A DNA stretch of 42,823 nt. Source: Accumulibacter sp. (GTDB lineage Bacteria > Pseudomonadota > Gammaproteobacteria > Burkholderiales > Rhodocyclaceae). A program made the translations under genes and the position numbers. Below are positions 10,201 through 19,428 of this stretch, one piece after another. Below the pieces are notes generated by a model. That model made no database searches and was not told the origin of the DNA. It saw only the letters and a list, made by a program, of their open reading frames with translations. Every line of letters starts with the position of its first letter. The first letter of the stretch is position 1. Location: the NCBI GenBank assembly GCA_020049495.1, contig JAIFKU010000029.1:1-42823 (forward strand), read 5' to 3'.

Positions 10201-11499
10201 TCAGCTTCTGTCGAACAGCGCGATGGACTCCACGTGAGAGGTATTGGGGAACATATTGACCACACCGGCGCCGCGCAGGCGATAACCCTTCTGCGTCACC
10301 AGAATCGCCGCGTCACGCGCCAGCGTCGCCGGATTGCACGAGACATAGACGATACGGCGCGGCGCGTCCTCAGCGAAGGCGTTCACCAGTTCCACCGCGC
10401 CCTCGCGCGGCGGGTCGATCAGCATCCTGTCGAAATGACCTAGCGCCGCCAGCGATTCCGGCGTGGTCTCGAACAGATTGGCGACGGCGTATTCGACCTG
10501 CCCGTCCAGCCCATTGGCGGCGGCATTCGCGGCGGCCCGCAGCAGTAGATCGGCACTTCCCTCGATGCCCAGCACGCGCGCCCCGGAGCGGGCAATCGGC
10601 AGGCTAAAGTTGCCCAGGCCGCAGAACATGTCGGCAATCCGCTCGCCCGGTTGCGGCTCCAGAAGGGCCAGCGCACGGCGAACCAGAACGCGGTTGACGG
10701 CATTGTTGACCTGGGTAAATTCGGTCGGCGAGAAGAAATGTTCGATGTCGAAATCCGGCAACAGGTAGGACAGTTTCGCCCCGTCCGGCGGATAGAAACG
10801 ATAGGCGGTTGCCGGCCCCTTGGGTTGCAGGTAGAACACCACGCCGTGCTGATCGGCAAAGGCCCTGAGCAGATTTTCATCGGTCGCACTGGGCGGCTCC
10901 AGGATGCGCAGGACCAGCGCCGTTACGTTCTCGCCGACGGCCAACTCGATCTGCGGCAGGGCGCTGCTGATCGACAGGGCGGAAACCAGATCGCGCAAAG
11001 GCAGCAGCAGCCTTGATACATGCGGCGGCAGATTCTCGCACTGACGCATGTCGGCGACGTAGCTGCTCTTGCGTTCGTGAAACCCGACCAGGGCACCGCC
11101 CTTCTTCGGTACCATGCGTACCGACAGACGCGCGCGCTGGCGATAGCCCCATGCCGGCCCGTAAATCGGCGCATACAGTTGCTCGGCCCTGAGCCGGCCC
11201 AGATGCCAGAGATTCGCTTCGAGTACCCGCTGCTTGGCGGCGACCTGTGCAGCCGGGTCGAGATGCTGCATGCTGCAGCCGCCGCACACCCCGAAATGCG
11301 GACACTTAGGGATCACCCGATCCGGCGAAGCCTTAAGAATGCGTTCCGTGCGCGCCACCTCGAAGCTCGGCTTCTTGCGAAAGCAGACGTACTCGATGCG
11401 CTCGCCGGGCAAGGCGCCCTCGACAAAAATCGTTTTGCCCTCAAGCCGGGTGACTCCGCGCGCTTCGTGATCCAGCGATTCAATGATTCCGGTCGGCAT
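10201..11499 (-). CDS. rlmD: 23S rRNA (uracil-1939-C5)-methyltransferase RlmD
   Basis: The 432-residue RumA/RlmD-type enzyme makes m5U in 23S rRNA using S-adenosylmethionine. An N-terminal TRAM domain (about 1-55) is followed by iron-sulfur ligands [10 protein letters not shown] (about 68-77) with a further Cys in MRQCENLP. The Rossmann methyltransferase domain includes [15 protein letters not shown] and DPPREGA, and the catalytic cysteine lies in [13 protein letters not shown]. The long upstream extension is dropped because AGGGAAG precedes the ATG at 11499 and homology starts there ([18 protein letters not shown]). It follows mnmD by 37 bases on the same strand. Confidence 0.95.
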   Translation of the reverse strand: MPTGIIESLDHEARGVTRLEGKTIFVEGALPGERIEYVCFRKKPSFEVARTERILKASPDRVIPKCPHFGVCGGCSMQHLDPAAQVAAKQRVLEANLWHLGRLRAEQLYAPIYGPAWGYRQRARLSVRMVPKKGGALVGFHERKSSYVADMRQCENLPPHVSRLLLPLRDLVSALSISSALPQIELAVGENVTALVLRILEPPSATDENLLRAFADQHGVVFYLQPKGPATAYRFYPPDGAKLSYLLPDFDIEHFFSPTEFTQVNNAVNRVLVRRALALLEPQPGERIADMFCGLGNFSLPIARSGARVLGIEGSADLLLRAAANAAANGLDGQVEYAVANLFETTPESLAALGHFDRMLIDPPREGAVELVNAFAEDAPRRIVYVSCNPATLARDAAILVTQKGYRLRGAGVVNMFPNTSHVESIALFDRS

Positions 11500-11536
11500 G
11501 CCACTTCCCTGAGAAATAACGCGCCATTTTAGCCGT

Positions 11537-12280
11537 CTACGCCTGATCGGTGAAATGAAGCTTTGAATTCGGCGATTGCGTACCATAGCGTCCGACAAGC
11601 ATTTGCCGTTTGCTGGCGAACCCAGGACATTTCTCTACAGCGAAATGTGCCGCGCTCAAGGCCTGGCGCACACTGCCGGCAACCGACCAGGTGGCGAGCG
11701 TGGCCCCGGGCACGGCGTGGCTGGCCAGAGCGCGGCACAGAGCCGGTGACCACAATTCGGGGTTCCTGGCCGGTGAAAAACCGTCCAGATAGAAGGCATC
11801 GACCGCCGCATCGAACCTTGACAAGGCGTCAAGGGCGTCGCCAAAAACAAGCCGTAGCACGACCCGCCCTTGCGCCAGTTCAATCCGGTGTTCACCGGCA
11901 AGCAATGGCGGCCAGTGCCGGCGTAGCTCTTGCGCCAGCGGCGCCAGCTCGGGCCAGGCCGCATGCAGCTGCGCCAGATCGTCGGCGGTGAAGGGATGCT
12001 TTTCGAGCGAAACAAAATGCAGTACCTGGCAACGATCCGGATCATTCTGCCAGGCCAGCCAGGTGGCCAGAAAGTTCAGTCCGAGACCGAATCCCGTTTC
12101 CAGGATGACGAAGAGCTTCCTGCCCTGCCAGCGCCCCGGAAGGCCATTGCCGGCGAGAAAGACATGTTGCGCCTGAGCATGCCCGCCGGATGCCGAGTGG
12201 TAGATGTCGCCGTAAAGTTGCGAAATGGGCGTGCCGTCGGTATCACGGGTCAGATGCGCGGGTAAGAGTCGCGGCAGCAT
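11537..12280 (-). CDS. mnmD: tRNA mnm5s2U methyltransferase, stand-alone MnmD (MnmC N-terminal half)
   Basis: A 247-residue protein equal to the methyltransferase half of E. coli MnmC: it starts [27 protein letters not shown] and has the SAM-binding [18 protein letters not shown] and the catalytic-region [19 protein letters not shown]. It performs the last step of mnm5s2U synthesis at the wobble position of tRNA. The FAD-dependent oxidase half of bifunctional MnmC is absent, and the protein stops soon after the methyltransferase fold. The pathway must then either start from aminomethyluridine made directly by MnmEG or use an oxidase encoded elsewhere. AGGAA precedes the ATG by 7 bases. Confidence 0.9.
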   Translation of the reverse strand: MLPRLLPAHLTRDTDGTPISQLYGDIYHSASGGHAQAQHVFLAGNGLPGRWQGRKLFVILETGFGLGLNFLATWLAWQNDPDRCQVLHFVSLEKHPFTADDLAQLHAAWPELAPLAQELRRHWPPLLAGEHRIELAQGRVVLRLVFGDALDALSRFDAAVDAFYLDGFSPARNPELWSPALCRALASHAVPGATLATWSVAGSVRQALSAAHFAVEKCPGFASKRQMLVGRYGTQSPNSKLHFTDQA

Positions 12281-12400
12281 GGGACATTCCTGATCGCTGA
12301 AACAGCGTACGACTGAAGCGCGTACTATACACAGGGCACACCGGCAGCGGAGGTTTTCCGCACCCGGACACCGGCCCGCAAGGCCCGTCAGACGGTCAGT

Positions 12401-14290
12401 TCAGCCCGCTCCCATGGCCAGGGCAAGGCGATAGGTGACAAACGAAGTGGCATAGGCCAGGGCAAACAGATAACCGGCCATGATCAGCGGCATCGTCCAG
12501 CCGCCGGTCTCGCGCTTGACGGTAGCCAGCGTCGCCAGGCACTGCGGTGCAAAAACGAACCAGGCCAGCAGCGACAGCGCGGTAGCCAGGCTCCAGCTCT
12601 GCGCGATCAGCGGTGCCAACGCCTGCGCCGCATCACCACCGGTGGCTGCCAGGGCATAGACGGTACCCAGTGCGCTGACCGCGACTTCGCGTGCTGCCAT
12701 TCCGGGAATCAGCGCGATGCTGATCTGCCAGTTGAAGCCGATCGGTGCAAAAACCACCGCCAGTGCCTTGCCGATCATGCCGGCCAGGCTGTACTCGATG
12801 GCCGCGCCGATAGCGCCGTCGGGTGCTGACGGATAGCTCGCCAGGAACCAGAGCAAGACGGTCAGAAAGAGGATGATGCCCCCGACCCGCTTGATAAAGA
12901 CTTCAATACGCTGCCACAGGCCGATCGCGATATTGCGTACCGTCGGCAGGTGGTAACTGGGCAACTCCATCATCAGCGGCCGCACCTGGCGTCCAGCTGC
13001 GGTGAATTGCTTGAGCGCCCAGGCTACGGCCAGCGCGCCGACGATACCTGCGAGGTAAAGCGCCAACAATACCAGCCCCTGCAGCTCGAATACGCCCCAC
13101 ACTTCGCGCTGCGGTATGAAGGCGCCGATCAGCAGAGCATAGACCGGCAGCCGCGCCGAGCAGGTCATCAGCGGCGCGAGCATGATCGTCACCAGACGGT
13201 CACGCGAGTTGGCGATGGTGCGCGTGGCCATGATGCCGGGGATGGCGCAGGCAAAACTCGACAGCATCGGGATGAACGAACGGCCGCTCAGGCCGACGCC
13301 GCCCATCAGCCGGTCGAGCAAAAACGCGGCGCGCGGCAGGTAGCCCGATTCTTCGAGCACCAGGATGAAAAAGTAGAGAATCACGATCTGCGGCAAGAAG
13401 ACCAGCACGCCACCAGCACCGGCGATCACGCCATCGACCAGCAAGCTCTTGAACCAGCCATCGGGCAGCAAGGCGCCGATGATTCCGCTGACGCTGGCGG
13501 TCGCCGATTCGATCAGCGCCATCGGCCCATCGGCCCAGGAGAATACCGCCTGAAAAATCAGGAATAGCACCAGCGCCAGCAGCAGCGGTCCGACAAGCGG
13601 ATGCAGCACGACGCGGTCGATGCGGTCGCTCGCCGTATGCGGCACCACTTCGTCCAGCCCAAGGCGTTGCAGAATGTGGCGCACCGCCATGTGGTCCGAC
13701 TCGTGACCCGAATCGGTCACGACGTCTGGCGCAGGGGTACTCAGTGAACGCCAGATCGTCTGATCGTCAAACAGCGCCAGCAGGGACTCAGCGCCCGTAC
13801 TCTGAATACCGACGGTACTCACCACCGGCATTCCCAGTTCGGCGGCGAGCGTCTCGGCCACTACCTTGATGCCGCGCTGTTCGGCCAGATCGGCCATGTT
13901 CAGCGCCACCACGCAGGGCAGGCCAAGGCGCCTGATGGCCAGTGCCAGTCGCAGGTTGCGCCGCAGGTTGGTGGCGTCAACCACGCAGACCACCAGATCC
14001 GGCCGCTTCTCGCCGGCCGCACGGCCAAAGAGCACGTCGCAGGTCACGCGTTCGTCCGGTGAGCGCGGATACAAGCTGTAAGCGCCCGGCAGGTCGAGAA
14101 CGCGCAGCGTTTTTCCGGCCGGCGTGGTCAGCCGCCCTTCCTTGCGCTCGACGGTGACGCCAGCGTAGTTGGCGACCTTCTGCCGGCCGCCGGTGAGCAG
14201 ATTGAACAGCGCGGTCTTGCCGCAGTTCGGGTTGCCGACCAGTGCCAGCAGCGGTCCGCTCGGATGGATGTGGATGACTGCCTGATTCAT
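12401..14290 (-). CDS. feoB: Ferrous iron transporter FeoB
   Basis: The 629-residue protein has an N-terminal G-protein domain (G1 GNPNCGKTALFN at about 18-29, G3 DLPGAYSL, G4-type NMAD) followed by a polytopic membrane domain with Gate motifs (LPQIVILYFFILVLEESGYL; SFACAIPGIMATRTI) and a C-terminal core ending FVTYRLALAMGAG. It imports Fe2+ across the inner membrane. It is shorter than E. coli FeoB (773) but within the range of the family. The ATG at 14290 is chosen (GGGAG upstream); the 70-codon extension is the feoA region in another frame. It overlaps feoA by 4 bases (ATGA), and no feoC follows. Confidence 0.95.
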   Translation of the reverse strand: MNQAVIHIHPSGPLLALVGNPNCGKTALFNLLTGGRQKVANYAGVTVERKEGRLTTPAGKTLRVLDLPGAYSLYPRSPDERVTCDVLFGRAAGEKRPDLVVCVVDATNLRRNLRLALAIRRLGLPCVVALNMADLAEQRGIKVVAETLAAELGMPVVSTVGIQSTGAESLLALFDDQTIWRSLSTPAPDVVTDSGHESDHMAVRHILQRLGLDEVVPHTASDRIDRVVLHPLVGPLLLALVLFLIFQAVFSWADGPMALIESATASVSGIIGALLPDGWFKSLLVDGVIAGAGGVLVFLPQIVILYFFILVLEESGYLPRAAFLLDRLMGGVGLSGRSFIPMLSSFACAIPGIMATRTIANSRDRLVTIMLAPLMTCSARLPVYALLIGAFIPQREVWGVFELQGLVLLALYLAGIVGALAVAWALKQFTAAGRQVRPLMMELPSYHLPTVRNIAIGLWQRIEVFIKRVGGIILFLTVLLWFLASYPSAPDGAIGAAIEYSLAGMIGKALAVVFAPIGFNWQISIALIPGMAAREVAVSALGTVYALAATGGDAAQALAPLIAQSWSLATALSLLAWFVFAPQCLATLATVKRETGGWTMPLIMAGYLFALAYATSFVTYRLALAMGAG

Positions 14291-14613
14291 GCCCTGCTCC
14301 CTTCGAGAACAGCCGGATCGACCACGGCCTGCGCCGACGCTACGGCGCTCACCCGCACGCAGGCGGCTTCGGCGCAGCGCAGAGCGAAGGTCGATTGGCC
14401 GATGCGGACGACCATCGGGTCGCCGCCAGGCAGGGCGCGCGCCATCAGCATGACCTGTTCGCCGACGATAAAGCCGATTTCCTCTAGCCAGCGCGCCCAC
14501 TCAGGGGCGCTCTGGGGCGCTTGGACCTGTTGCACGGTCAGCGCGTCGCCGATCGATGCCTGATCAAGGGTTACGCAAGATTTCCCGCTATTCGAACGCT
14601 CTGAGATATTCAC
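14287..14613 (-). CDS. feoA: FeoA family ferrous iron transport accessory protein
   Basis: A 108-residue protein with an SH3-like FeoA domain (about 18-90): TLDQASIGDALTVQQV, then WLEEIGFIVGEQVMLMARAL, DPMVVRIGQSTFALR and an ending in AACVRV. It carries a short C-terminal tail, so it is longer than typical FeoA (75-85). The start is GTG at 14613, with AGGAG 6 bases upstream. It lies 13 bases after the outer-membrane protein gene and overlaps feoB, so all three are probably co-transcribed from the Fur-type promoter at 15472-15516. Confidence 0.85.
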   Translation of the reverse strand: MNISERSNSGKSCVTLDQASIGDALTVQQVQAPQSAPEWARWLEEIGFIVGEQVMLMARALPGGDPMVVRIGQSTFALRCAEAACVRVSAVASAQAVVDPAVLEGSRA

Positions 14614-14626
14614 ACGTTTCTCCTGA

Positions 14627-15439
14627 TTACTGGAATCGCCAGGTCAATCCTGCGCTGGCACTGTGGGTTGTTGTCCGTGGGTCATCGTAGCCGGAGGAGC
14701 GGACAACTCCGAGGGCGAAGTCAAGATCCTTGCCCGGCGAATAAATGGCGCCGAGTTCCGCAAAGTTGGTGCGTGTCCGGATTCCACCCGCACTAACGGA
14801 TTCGGTTCCCAGATCCAGCGCCAACTTCCATTGATCGGCAACATCCCACACCGGCGCGATTGATGCTCTCGTCGTTGTCGCGTCTGGATTGTTCAGGACA
14901 TCGCGGTAGCGGTTACGCCCGGCGCCCAGATTAAGGTGGATGGCGCCGAAAGCGAGCTCCTGTGTGACGATCAGGCTCAGGTTGCCCGAGGTTTTACCTC
15001 GACCCAGACCGGCACTTTCCCGTCCGGCGCTGACCGGATAGATGATTTCCGGTTTGAGCGCGAAACTGGTTTTGCTCTCTTCATTTTCGTAGAAGCGCCA
15101 TTTGGCGCCGAACGAAGGATTGCCGCTACCACCGGCTTCACTTCCCGTGGCCCCCGGACGGATTTTGGCGTAACTAAATCCGGCAAAAACATCGAGCGTT
15201 TCGCTGAGACCACGCGTATAGACCGCAGGCCAACTTTGGGTACGCACGGTCTCACCGGCGTGGTTTGCGCGATCCTGGCTGAAAGAAATTTCCAGTTGGT
15301 TACCGCCAAGGCCCTGAGTACCGGTATCGTCGGTAATCAGTGGCTGAAGAGCCAGGGCCGGAAGCGCCAAGCCAAGAAATGGCTGCAGGGTTATGCGTGC
15401 CGAATGATATTTTATAGAGCTAATGAAAGTGGTTTTCAT
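14627..15439 (-). CDS. Outer-membrane beta-barrel protein (MetA-pathway/transporter-like family), linked to feoAB
   Basis: A 270-residue protein with an N-terminal signal sequence (about 1-30, ending ALPALA) and a mature start PLITDDTGTQGLGGNQLEIS typical of the 'putative MetA-pathway of phenol degradation' outer-membrane family. Alternating short amphipathic strands follow, ending in aromatic WRFQ, an outer-membrane insertion signal. No substrate can be assigned. It is first in the operon, 13 bases before feoA, behind overlapping Fur-like sites, so it may be an iron-stress-induced porin supplying Fe2+ to FeoB; this is inference. No good ribosome-binding site precedes the ATG. Confidence 0.75.
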   Translation of the reverse strand: MKTTFISSIKYHSARITLQPFLGLALPALALQPLITDDTGTQGLGGNQLEISFSQDRANHAGETVRTQSWPAVYTRGLSETLDVFAGFSYAKIRPGATGSEAGGSGNPSFGAKWRFYENEESKTSFALKPEIIYPVSAGRESAGLGRGKTSGNLSLIVTQELAFGAIHLNLGAGRNRYRDVLNNPDATTTRASIAPVWDVADQWKLALDLGTESVSAGGIRTRTNFAELGAIYSPGKDLDFALGVVRSSGYDDPRTTTHSASAGLTWRFQ

Positions 15440-15471
15440 AGGAACAACGCCCGAATCGGAAAACCTTTGTA

Positions 15472-15516
15472 TTGATAACTGTTCTCATCATATATGGGAA
15501 TCGTTATCAATTGCAA
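15472..15516 (-). promoter_or_regulatory. Fur-like operator overlapping the promoter of the OMP-feoA-feoB operon
   Basis: Perfect inverted arms TTGATAAC (15472-15479) and GTTATCAA (15503-15510) flank a minus-strand promoter: -35 TTGCAA (15516-15511), 18-base spacer, -10 TATGAT (15492-15487). Compared with the 19-base Fur consensus, the windows 15474-15492 and 15490-15508 each match at 12 of 19 positions, the second including AATCGTTATC. Fur bound here would block the promoter when iron is plentiful, as expected upstream of feoAB. Confidence 0.65.
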
Positions 15517-15656
15517 GATATTTTTCAAGTTGAAAGAAGCGCAGTTTCAACGTGAAAATCAAAGCGGCGAAAGCGGTTTTCAGAAAATAAATCCGGGCTG
15601 ATTCACTCGGCGGCAGCGATAATACGCTTATCCCTGCCCTGGCAAGAAGTCCTCCG

Positions 15657-16406
15657 ATGCTCACTGATCCCGCTTTTCTCGGCATTGCCATCCTTGCCGT
15701 GCTCCTCGTGGGCATTTCAAAATCCGGGTTCGGCGGAGCCATGGGCAGTCTTGCCGTACCACTGATGTCCCTGTTCATCGCCACACCGATGGCCGCCGCC
15801 ATCCTGCTGCCGATCATGCTGGTGATTGATATGCTCGGCCTGCTGGTCTTTCGCGGCAAGGGCGACAAAGCTAATCTTCTCATCATCATTCCCGGCGCGA
15901 TGATCGGCATCCTTTTCGGCACACTCACCTTCCGCCTGGTCGATGCCCACCTGATCAAAGGGGTAATCGGCCTCGAAGCCCTGCTCTTCGGACTTGATCG
16001 CCTGCGCCAGGCCAAGGTGTCTGGCGAGCCGTGCCCGCCATCGCTCGTCAGAGGGTTGTTCTGGAGCAGCATCTCCGGTTTCACCAGCTTCATCTCCCAC
16101 GCCGGTGGACCGCCTATCCTCCAGTACCTGCTGCCTCAGGGAATGGACCGGGTGCGCATGGTGGGCACCACAGTCATCTATTTCTCCGCCGTAAACTTTA
16201 CCAAGCTCATCCCCTTCGCTTTCCTGGGACTGCTGGACATGTCCAACCTTACCACCTCGGCGCTGCTGCTCCCCGCAGTACCCGTGGGTTACTGGATCGG
16301 ATTCATGTTACTCAAGGACCTGCCGCGCGCCCCATTCAACATCGCCATCGCCATCGCCATGCTCCTCACCGGCCTCAAACTGCTGGCTGATGCTCTTCTG
16401 TTTTAA
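15657..16406 (+). CDS. TauE/SafE family membrane permease
   Basis: A 249-residue protein with about eight transmembrane helices arranged as two similar halves. Family motifs are GISKSGFGGAMGSLAVPL near the N-terminus and SGFTSFISHAGGPPILQYLL at the start of the second half. TauE/SafE proteins are proposed exporters or importers of sulfite, sulfoacetate and related anions; which one applies here is unknown. It is a single gene, divergent from the feo operon and convergent with lpd (35 bases between stop codons). Confidence 0.88.
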   Translation: MLTDPAFLGIAILAVLLVGISKSGFGGAMGSLAVPLMSLFIATPMAAAILLPIMLVIDMLGLLVFRGKGDKANLLIIIPGAMIGILFGTLTFRLVDAHLIKGVIGLEALLFGLDRLRQAKVSGEPCPPSLVRGLFWSSISGFTSFISHAGGPPILQYLLPQGMDRVRMVGTTVIYFSAVNFTKLIPFAFLGLLDMSNLTTSALLLPAVPVGYWIGFMLLKDLPRAPFNIAIAIAMLLTGLKLLADALLF

Positions 16407-16441
16407 GCAAGGCTACAGTCCCTGGCACGATGCCGCTGGCT

Positions 16442-17866
16442 TCAGAAATGCAGCGGGCGTTTGTCGCAGGCCAGCGCGGCTTCGTGCATCACTTCCGACA
16501 AGGTCGGGTGGGCGTGGCAAATGCGCGCGAGGTCTTCGCTTGCGGCGCCGAATTCCATCGCCACCACGGCCTCGGAAATCAGCTCCGAGGCGTTGGCGCC
16601 GATGATGTGCACACCCAGGATGCGGTCGCTCGTGGCGTCGGCCAGCATCTTGACAAAGCCCGTCGTCTCGCCCATGCCCAGAGCACGGCCATTGGCGGCG
16701 AAGGGAATTCTGCCCAGTTTGTAGGCGACGCCATCGGCTTTGAGTTGTTGCTCGGTCTTGCCGACCCAGGCGATTTCCGGGCTGGTATAGAGCACCCAGG
16801 GAATGGTGTCGAAATTGCAGTGCCCGGACTGACCGGCCATCAACTCGGCGACCATGACCGCCTCTTCCATCGCCTTGTGCGCCAGCATCGGGCCGGAAAC
16901 GACATCACCGACGGCCCACACGCCGGGCAGGTTGGTCCTGCAATGAGCATCAACGTCAATGCGGCCGCGCTCGTCGAGGCGGAGACCGACGACTTCGGCA
17001 TTCAGGCCGTCGGTGTTGGGGATGCGCCCGACCGAGACGATCAGGCGATCGGCTTCGAGTTTTTGCGCCTGGCCATGCTTGTCGTCATAGGTAATCGATA
17101 CGCCTTTCCTCGAAGCCTTGGCCTCGCCGATGGTCACCCCAAGCTGAATGTTCAGCCCCTGCCTGGCGAACACCCTGGCCGCCTCTTTGGCGACATCAAT
17201 GTCGGCGACCGAGAGAAATTCCGGCAGGGCTTCGAGGAGGGTCACTTCGGAACCGAGGCGACGCCAGACACTGCCCATCTCCAGACCGATCACGCCCGCG
17301 CCGATGATGGCCAGCTTCTTCGGCACGGCATCGATATCGAGGGCACCTTCATTGTCACAGACCAGTTTGTTGTCGACAGGCACACCCGGGAGGTGGCGCG
17401 CTTTCGAGCCGGTGGCAATGATGACCTGTTTGGCCTCGACGACCTCGTCACCCACCTTGACCTGCCAGCCGCCTTCACTGTGTGCGACAAATGAACCACG
17501 CCCATTGAGCAGCGTCACCTTGTTCTTCTTGAACAGTCCCTTGATGCCACCGGTCAGTTGATCGACGATGGTGTTCTTGCGGGCTATCATCGTCGGCACA
17601 TCGATCTTCGGAGTACTGACGCTAATGCCTTGCAGAGCGAAACTGTGTCCGGCTTCGGCAAAGAGATGCGAGGTGTGCAGCAGCGCTTTGGACGGAATGC
17701 AACCAACGTTCAGACAAGTACCGCCAAGACGCGGCTCATCCTTCGGATCGGCGTAAGGATTCGATTCGCAGCAGGCCACCGAAAAACCGAGCTGGGCGGC
17801 GCGGATAGCTGCCACGTAGCCGCCGGGGCCACCGCCGATAACGAGAACGTCAAATTGTTTGGACAT
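16442..17866 (-). CDS. lpd: Dihydrolipoyl dehydrogenase (E3)
   Basis: The 474-residue flavoprotein starts with the FAD-binding [21 protein letters not shown]. It has the redox-active disulfide [16 protein letters not shown] (about 45-60), the NAD-binding [16 protein letters not shown] (about 180-195) and the C-terminal catalytic [13 protein letters not shown]. It reoxidises dihydrolipoyl groups of the 2-oxoglutarate dehydrogenase complex. It is last in the block gltA-odhA-odhB-lpd, separated from odhB by 148 bases that contain a repeat. GAGG precedes the ATG by 8 bases. Confidence 0.97.
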   Translation of the reverse strand: MSKQFDVLVIGGGPGGYVAAIRAAQLGFSVACCESNPYADPKDEPRLGGTCLNVGCIPSKALLHTSHLFAEAGHSFALQGISVSTPKIDVPTMIARKNTIVDQLTGGIKGLFKKNKVTLLNGRGSFVAHSEGGWQVKVGDEVVEAKQVIIATGSKARHLPGVPVDNKLVCDNEGALDIDAVPKKLAIIGAGVIGLEMGSVWRRLGSEVTLLEALPEFLSVADIDVAKEAARVFARQGLNIQLGVTIGEAKASRKGVSITYDDKHGQAQKLEADRLIVSVGRIPNTDGLNAEVVGLRLDERGRIDVDAHCRTNLPGVWAVGDVVSGPMLAHKAMEEAVMVAELMAGQSGHCNFDTIPWVLYTSPEIAWVGKTEQQLKADGVAYKLGRIPFAANGRALGMGETTGFVKMLADATSDRILGVHIIGANASELISEAVVAMEFGAASEDLARICHAHPTLSEVMHEAALACDKRPLHF

Positions 17867-17884
17867 TTTATGAACCTCTTTTGA

Positions 17885-17993
17885 CGCAGAGATCGCAGAG
17901 GCGCAGAGATCGCAGAGAGAAATTAATACTTACCGACGAAGCAAAAGATTTCGTACGACTCTCTCATTCTCGTTCTTCTCTGCGTTCTCTGCG
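17885..17993. repeat. CGCAGAG-type intergenic repeat between odhB and lpd
   Basis: Two direct copies of CGCAGAGATCGCAGAG (17885-17900 and 17902-17917) face an inverted copy CTCTGCGTTCTCTGCG (17978-17993), which matches their complement at 15 of 16 positions. The arms could form a stem with a loop of about 60 bases. It fills most of the 148-base gap between odhB and lpd. Short repeats of this kind are dispersed in many bacterial genomes; no coding capacity is seen. With only two direct copies and no spacers it is not a CRISPR array. Confidence 0.7.
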
Positions 17994-18014
17994 TTGAATG
18001 CGGTTAATCGTTAA

Positions 18015-19298
18015 CTAAACCCCGAGCAGCAGGCGCGCCGGGTCTTCCAGCGCTTCCTTCATCATCACCAGGCCGAGCACGGCTTCGCGGCCGTCGATGA
18101 TGCGGTGATCGTAGGACATGGCCAGATAGTTGATCGGACGAACCACCACCTGTCCGTCTTCAACAACGGCACGATCCTTGGTGGCATGTATGCCGAGGAT
18201 CGCCGACTGCGGCGGATTGATGATCGGCGTCGACAGCATCGAACCGAACACGCCTCCGTTGGAAATGGAGAAGGTGCCACCGGTCAGGTCTTCCATCGAC
18301 AGCTTGCCGTCCTTGGCCTTCTGGCCGAATTCACCGATCTTTTTCTCGATGTCAGCAATGCTCATCTGGTCCGCATCGCGCAGGATCGGCACGACTAGGC
18401 CGCGCGGGCTGCCCACGGCGACCCCGATGTCGATGTAGCCATGATAGACAATGTCGTTGCCGTCGACCGAGGCATTGATGATCGGGAACTTCTGCAGGGC
18501 AGCAACGGCGGCCTTGACGAAGAAGCCCATGAAACCGAGACGCACCCCGTGGGTCTTTTCGAATTTCTCGCCATACTGCTTGCGCATGGCCATCACCGGC
18601 GCCATGTTAACTTCATTGAAGGTGGTCAGGATGGCGTTGGTCGATTGCGACTGAACCAGCCGCTCGGCCACGCGGGCACGCAGTCGCGACATCGGCACGC
18701 GCTGTTCCGGACGCTCGCCGAGCGAAAGTGAAACGGTCGGCGCCGGTGCCAGCGCAATCGACGGCCTTGATGCTGAAGCGGGCGTTGCAGGTGCAGGTGA
18801 GGGAGTGGGTGCAGCAGCCACTACTTTATGCGCTACCGCCAAAGCATCTTCCTTGGTGATGCGGCCGCCACGACCGGTACCGGCCACCTCGGCGGCAGGA
18901 ACGCCTTTTTCATCGAGGATCTTGCGCGCCGCAGGCAGGGCGATGCCGGCTGCCGATGCGGCTAGCGCTGCGCTTCTGGCTTGCGGGCCGGAAGCGGGAG
19001 GTGGCGGAAGAGAGGGTTTCTCCCTGGCTGCCGGAACACTGGGTGCTACCGTGGCCTCGGCTTCGCTATCGATGCGGGCAATCAGTTCGCCAGCGGTTAC
19101 CGTGTCGCCGTTATTCTTGAGAATTTCAATCAGTACGCCGTGACCGGGTGCGGGCAACTCAAGAACGACCTTGTCGGTTTCGATATCGATCAGGTTCTCG
19201 TCTCGCGTAACGGACTCGCCGGCCTTTTTGTGCCAGGTCACCAGGGTCGCCTCGGCGACGGATTCAGACAGTTGCGGAACTTTGACATCGATGATCAT
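18015..19298 (-). CDS. odhB: 2-oxoglutarate dehydrogenase E2, dihydrolipoyl succinyltransferase
   Basis: The 427-residue E2 subunit has one N-terminal lipoyl domain (about 1-78, lipoyl lysine in ETDKVVLE), an Ala/Pro-rich linker, a peripheral subunit-binding domain (about 115-150; ALPAARKILDEKGV and GTGRGGRITKED), a second Ala/Pro linker, and the acyltransferase domain (about 200-427) with YDHRIIDGREAV. It transfers succinyl groups to CoA. The ATG at 19298 is preferred over the GTG at 19304 because GGAG lies 5 bases before it. It follows odhA after a 130-base spacer holding a GC-rich hairpin. Confidence 0.97.
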   Translation of the reverse strand: MIIDVKVPQLSESVAEATLVTWHKKAGESVTRDENLIDIETDKVVLELPAPGHGVLIEILKNNGDTVTAGELIARIDSEAEATVAPSVPAAREKPSLPPPPASGPQARSAALAASAAGIALPAARKILDEKGVPAAEVAGTGRGGRITKEDALAVAHKVVAAAPTPSPAPATPASASRPSIALAPAPTVSLSLGERPEQRVPMSRLRARVAERLVQSQSTNAILTTFNEVNMAPVMAMRKQYGEKFEKTHGVRLGFMGFFVKAAVAALQKFPIINASVDGNDIVYHGYIDIGVAVGSPRGLVVPILRDADQMSIADIEKKIGEFGQKAKDGKLSMEDLTGGTFSISNGGVFGSMLSTPIINPPQSAILGIHATKDRAVVEDGQVVVRPINYLAMSYDHRIIDGREAVLGLVMMKEALEDPARLLLGV

Positions 19299-19340
19299 GT
19301 TCACTCCGGATTAACATAAGGTCGCGCAAGCGACTCTCGA

Positions 19341-19380
19341 ACCACCCCTCGCCCTCGGGGAGAGGGGTCGGGGGTGAGGG
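19341..19380. repeat. GC-rich palindromic spacer between odhA and odhB
   Basis: CCCCTC (19345-19350) pairs with GAGGGG (19362-19367) around an 11-base loop that itself contains CCTCGGGG, and GGGGGTGAGGG follows. The composition is that of dispersed intergenic palindromes. There is no T tract, so it is not an obvious terminator; it may stabilise mRNA ends or lower expression of odhB and lpd relative to odhA. Confidence 0.5.
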
Positions 19381-19428
19381 AAACGGACAGGCCAATAAAT
19401 TTCATAGTCAGTGAGGGCGCGAAGTCCG

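Noticed and set aside
16430-17494. 354-residue open frame on the plus strand
   Set aside because: It lies antisense to lpd, whose motifs are all intact. It is a by-product of GC-rich codon use with no family motif or ribosome-binding site.
17885-17993. CGCAGAG repeats considered as a CRISPR array
   Set aside because: There are only two adjacent direct copies without spacers, plus one inverted copy, and no cas genes are nearby.
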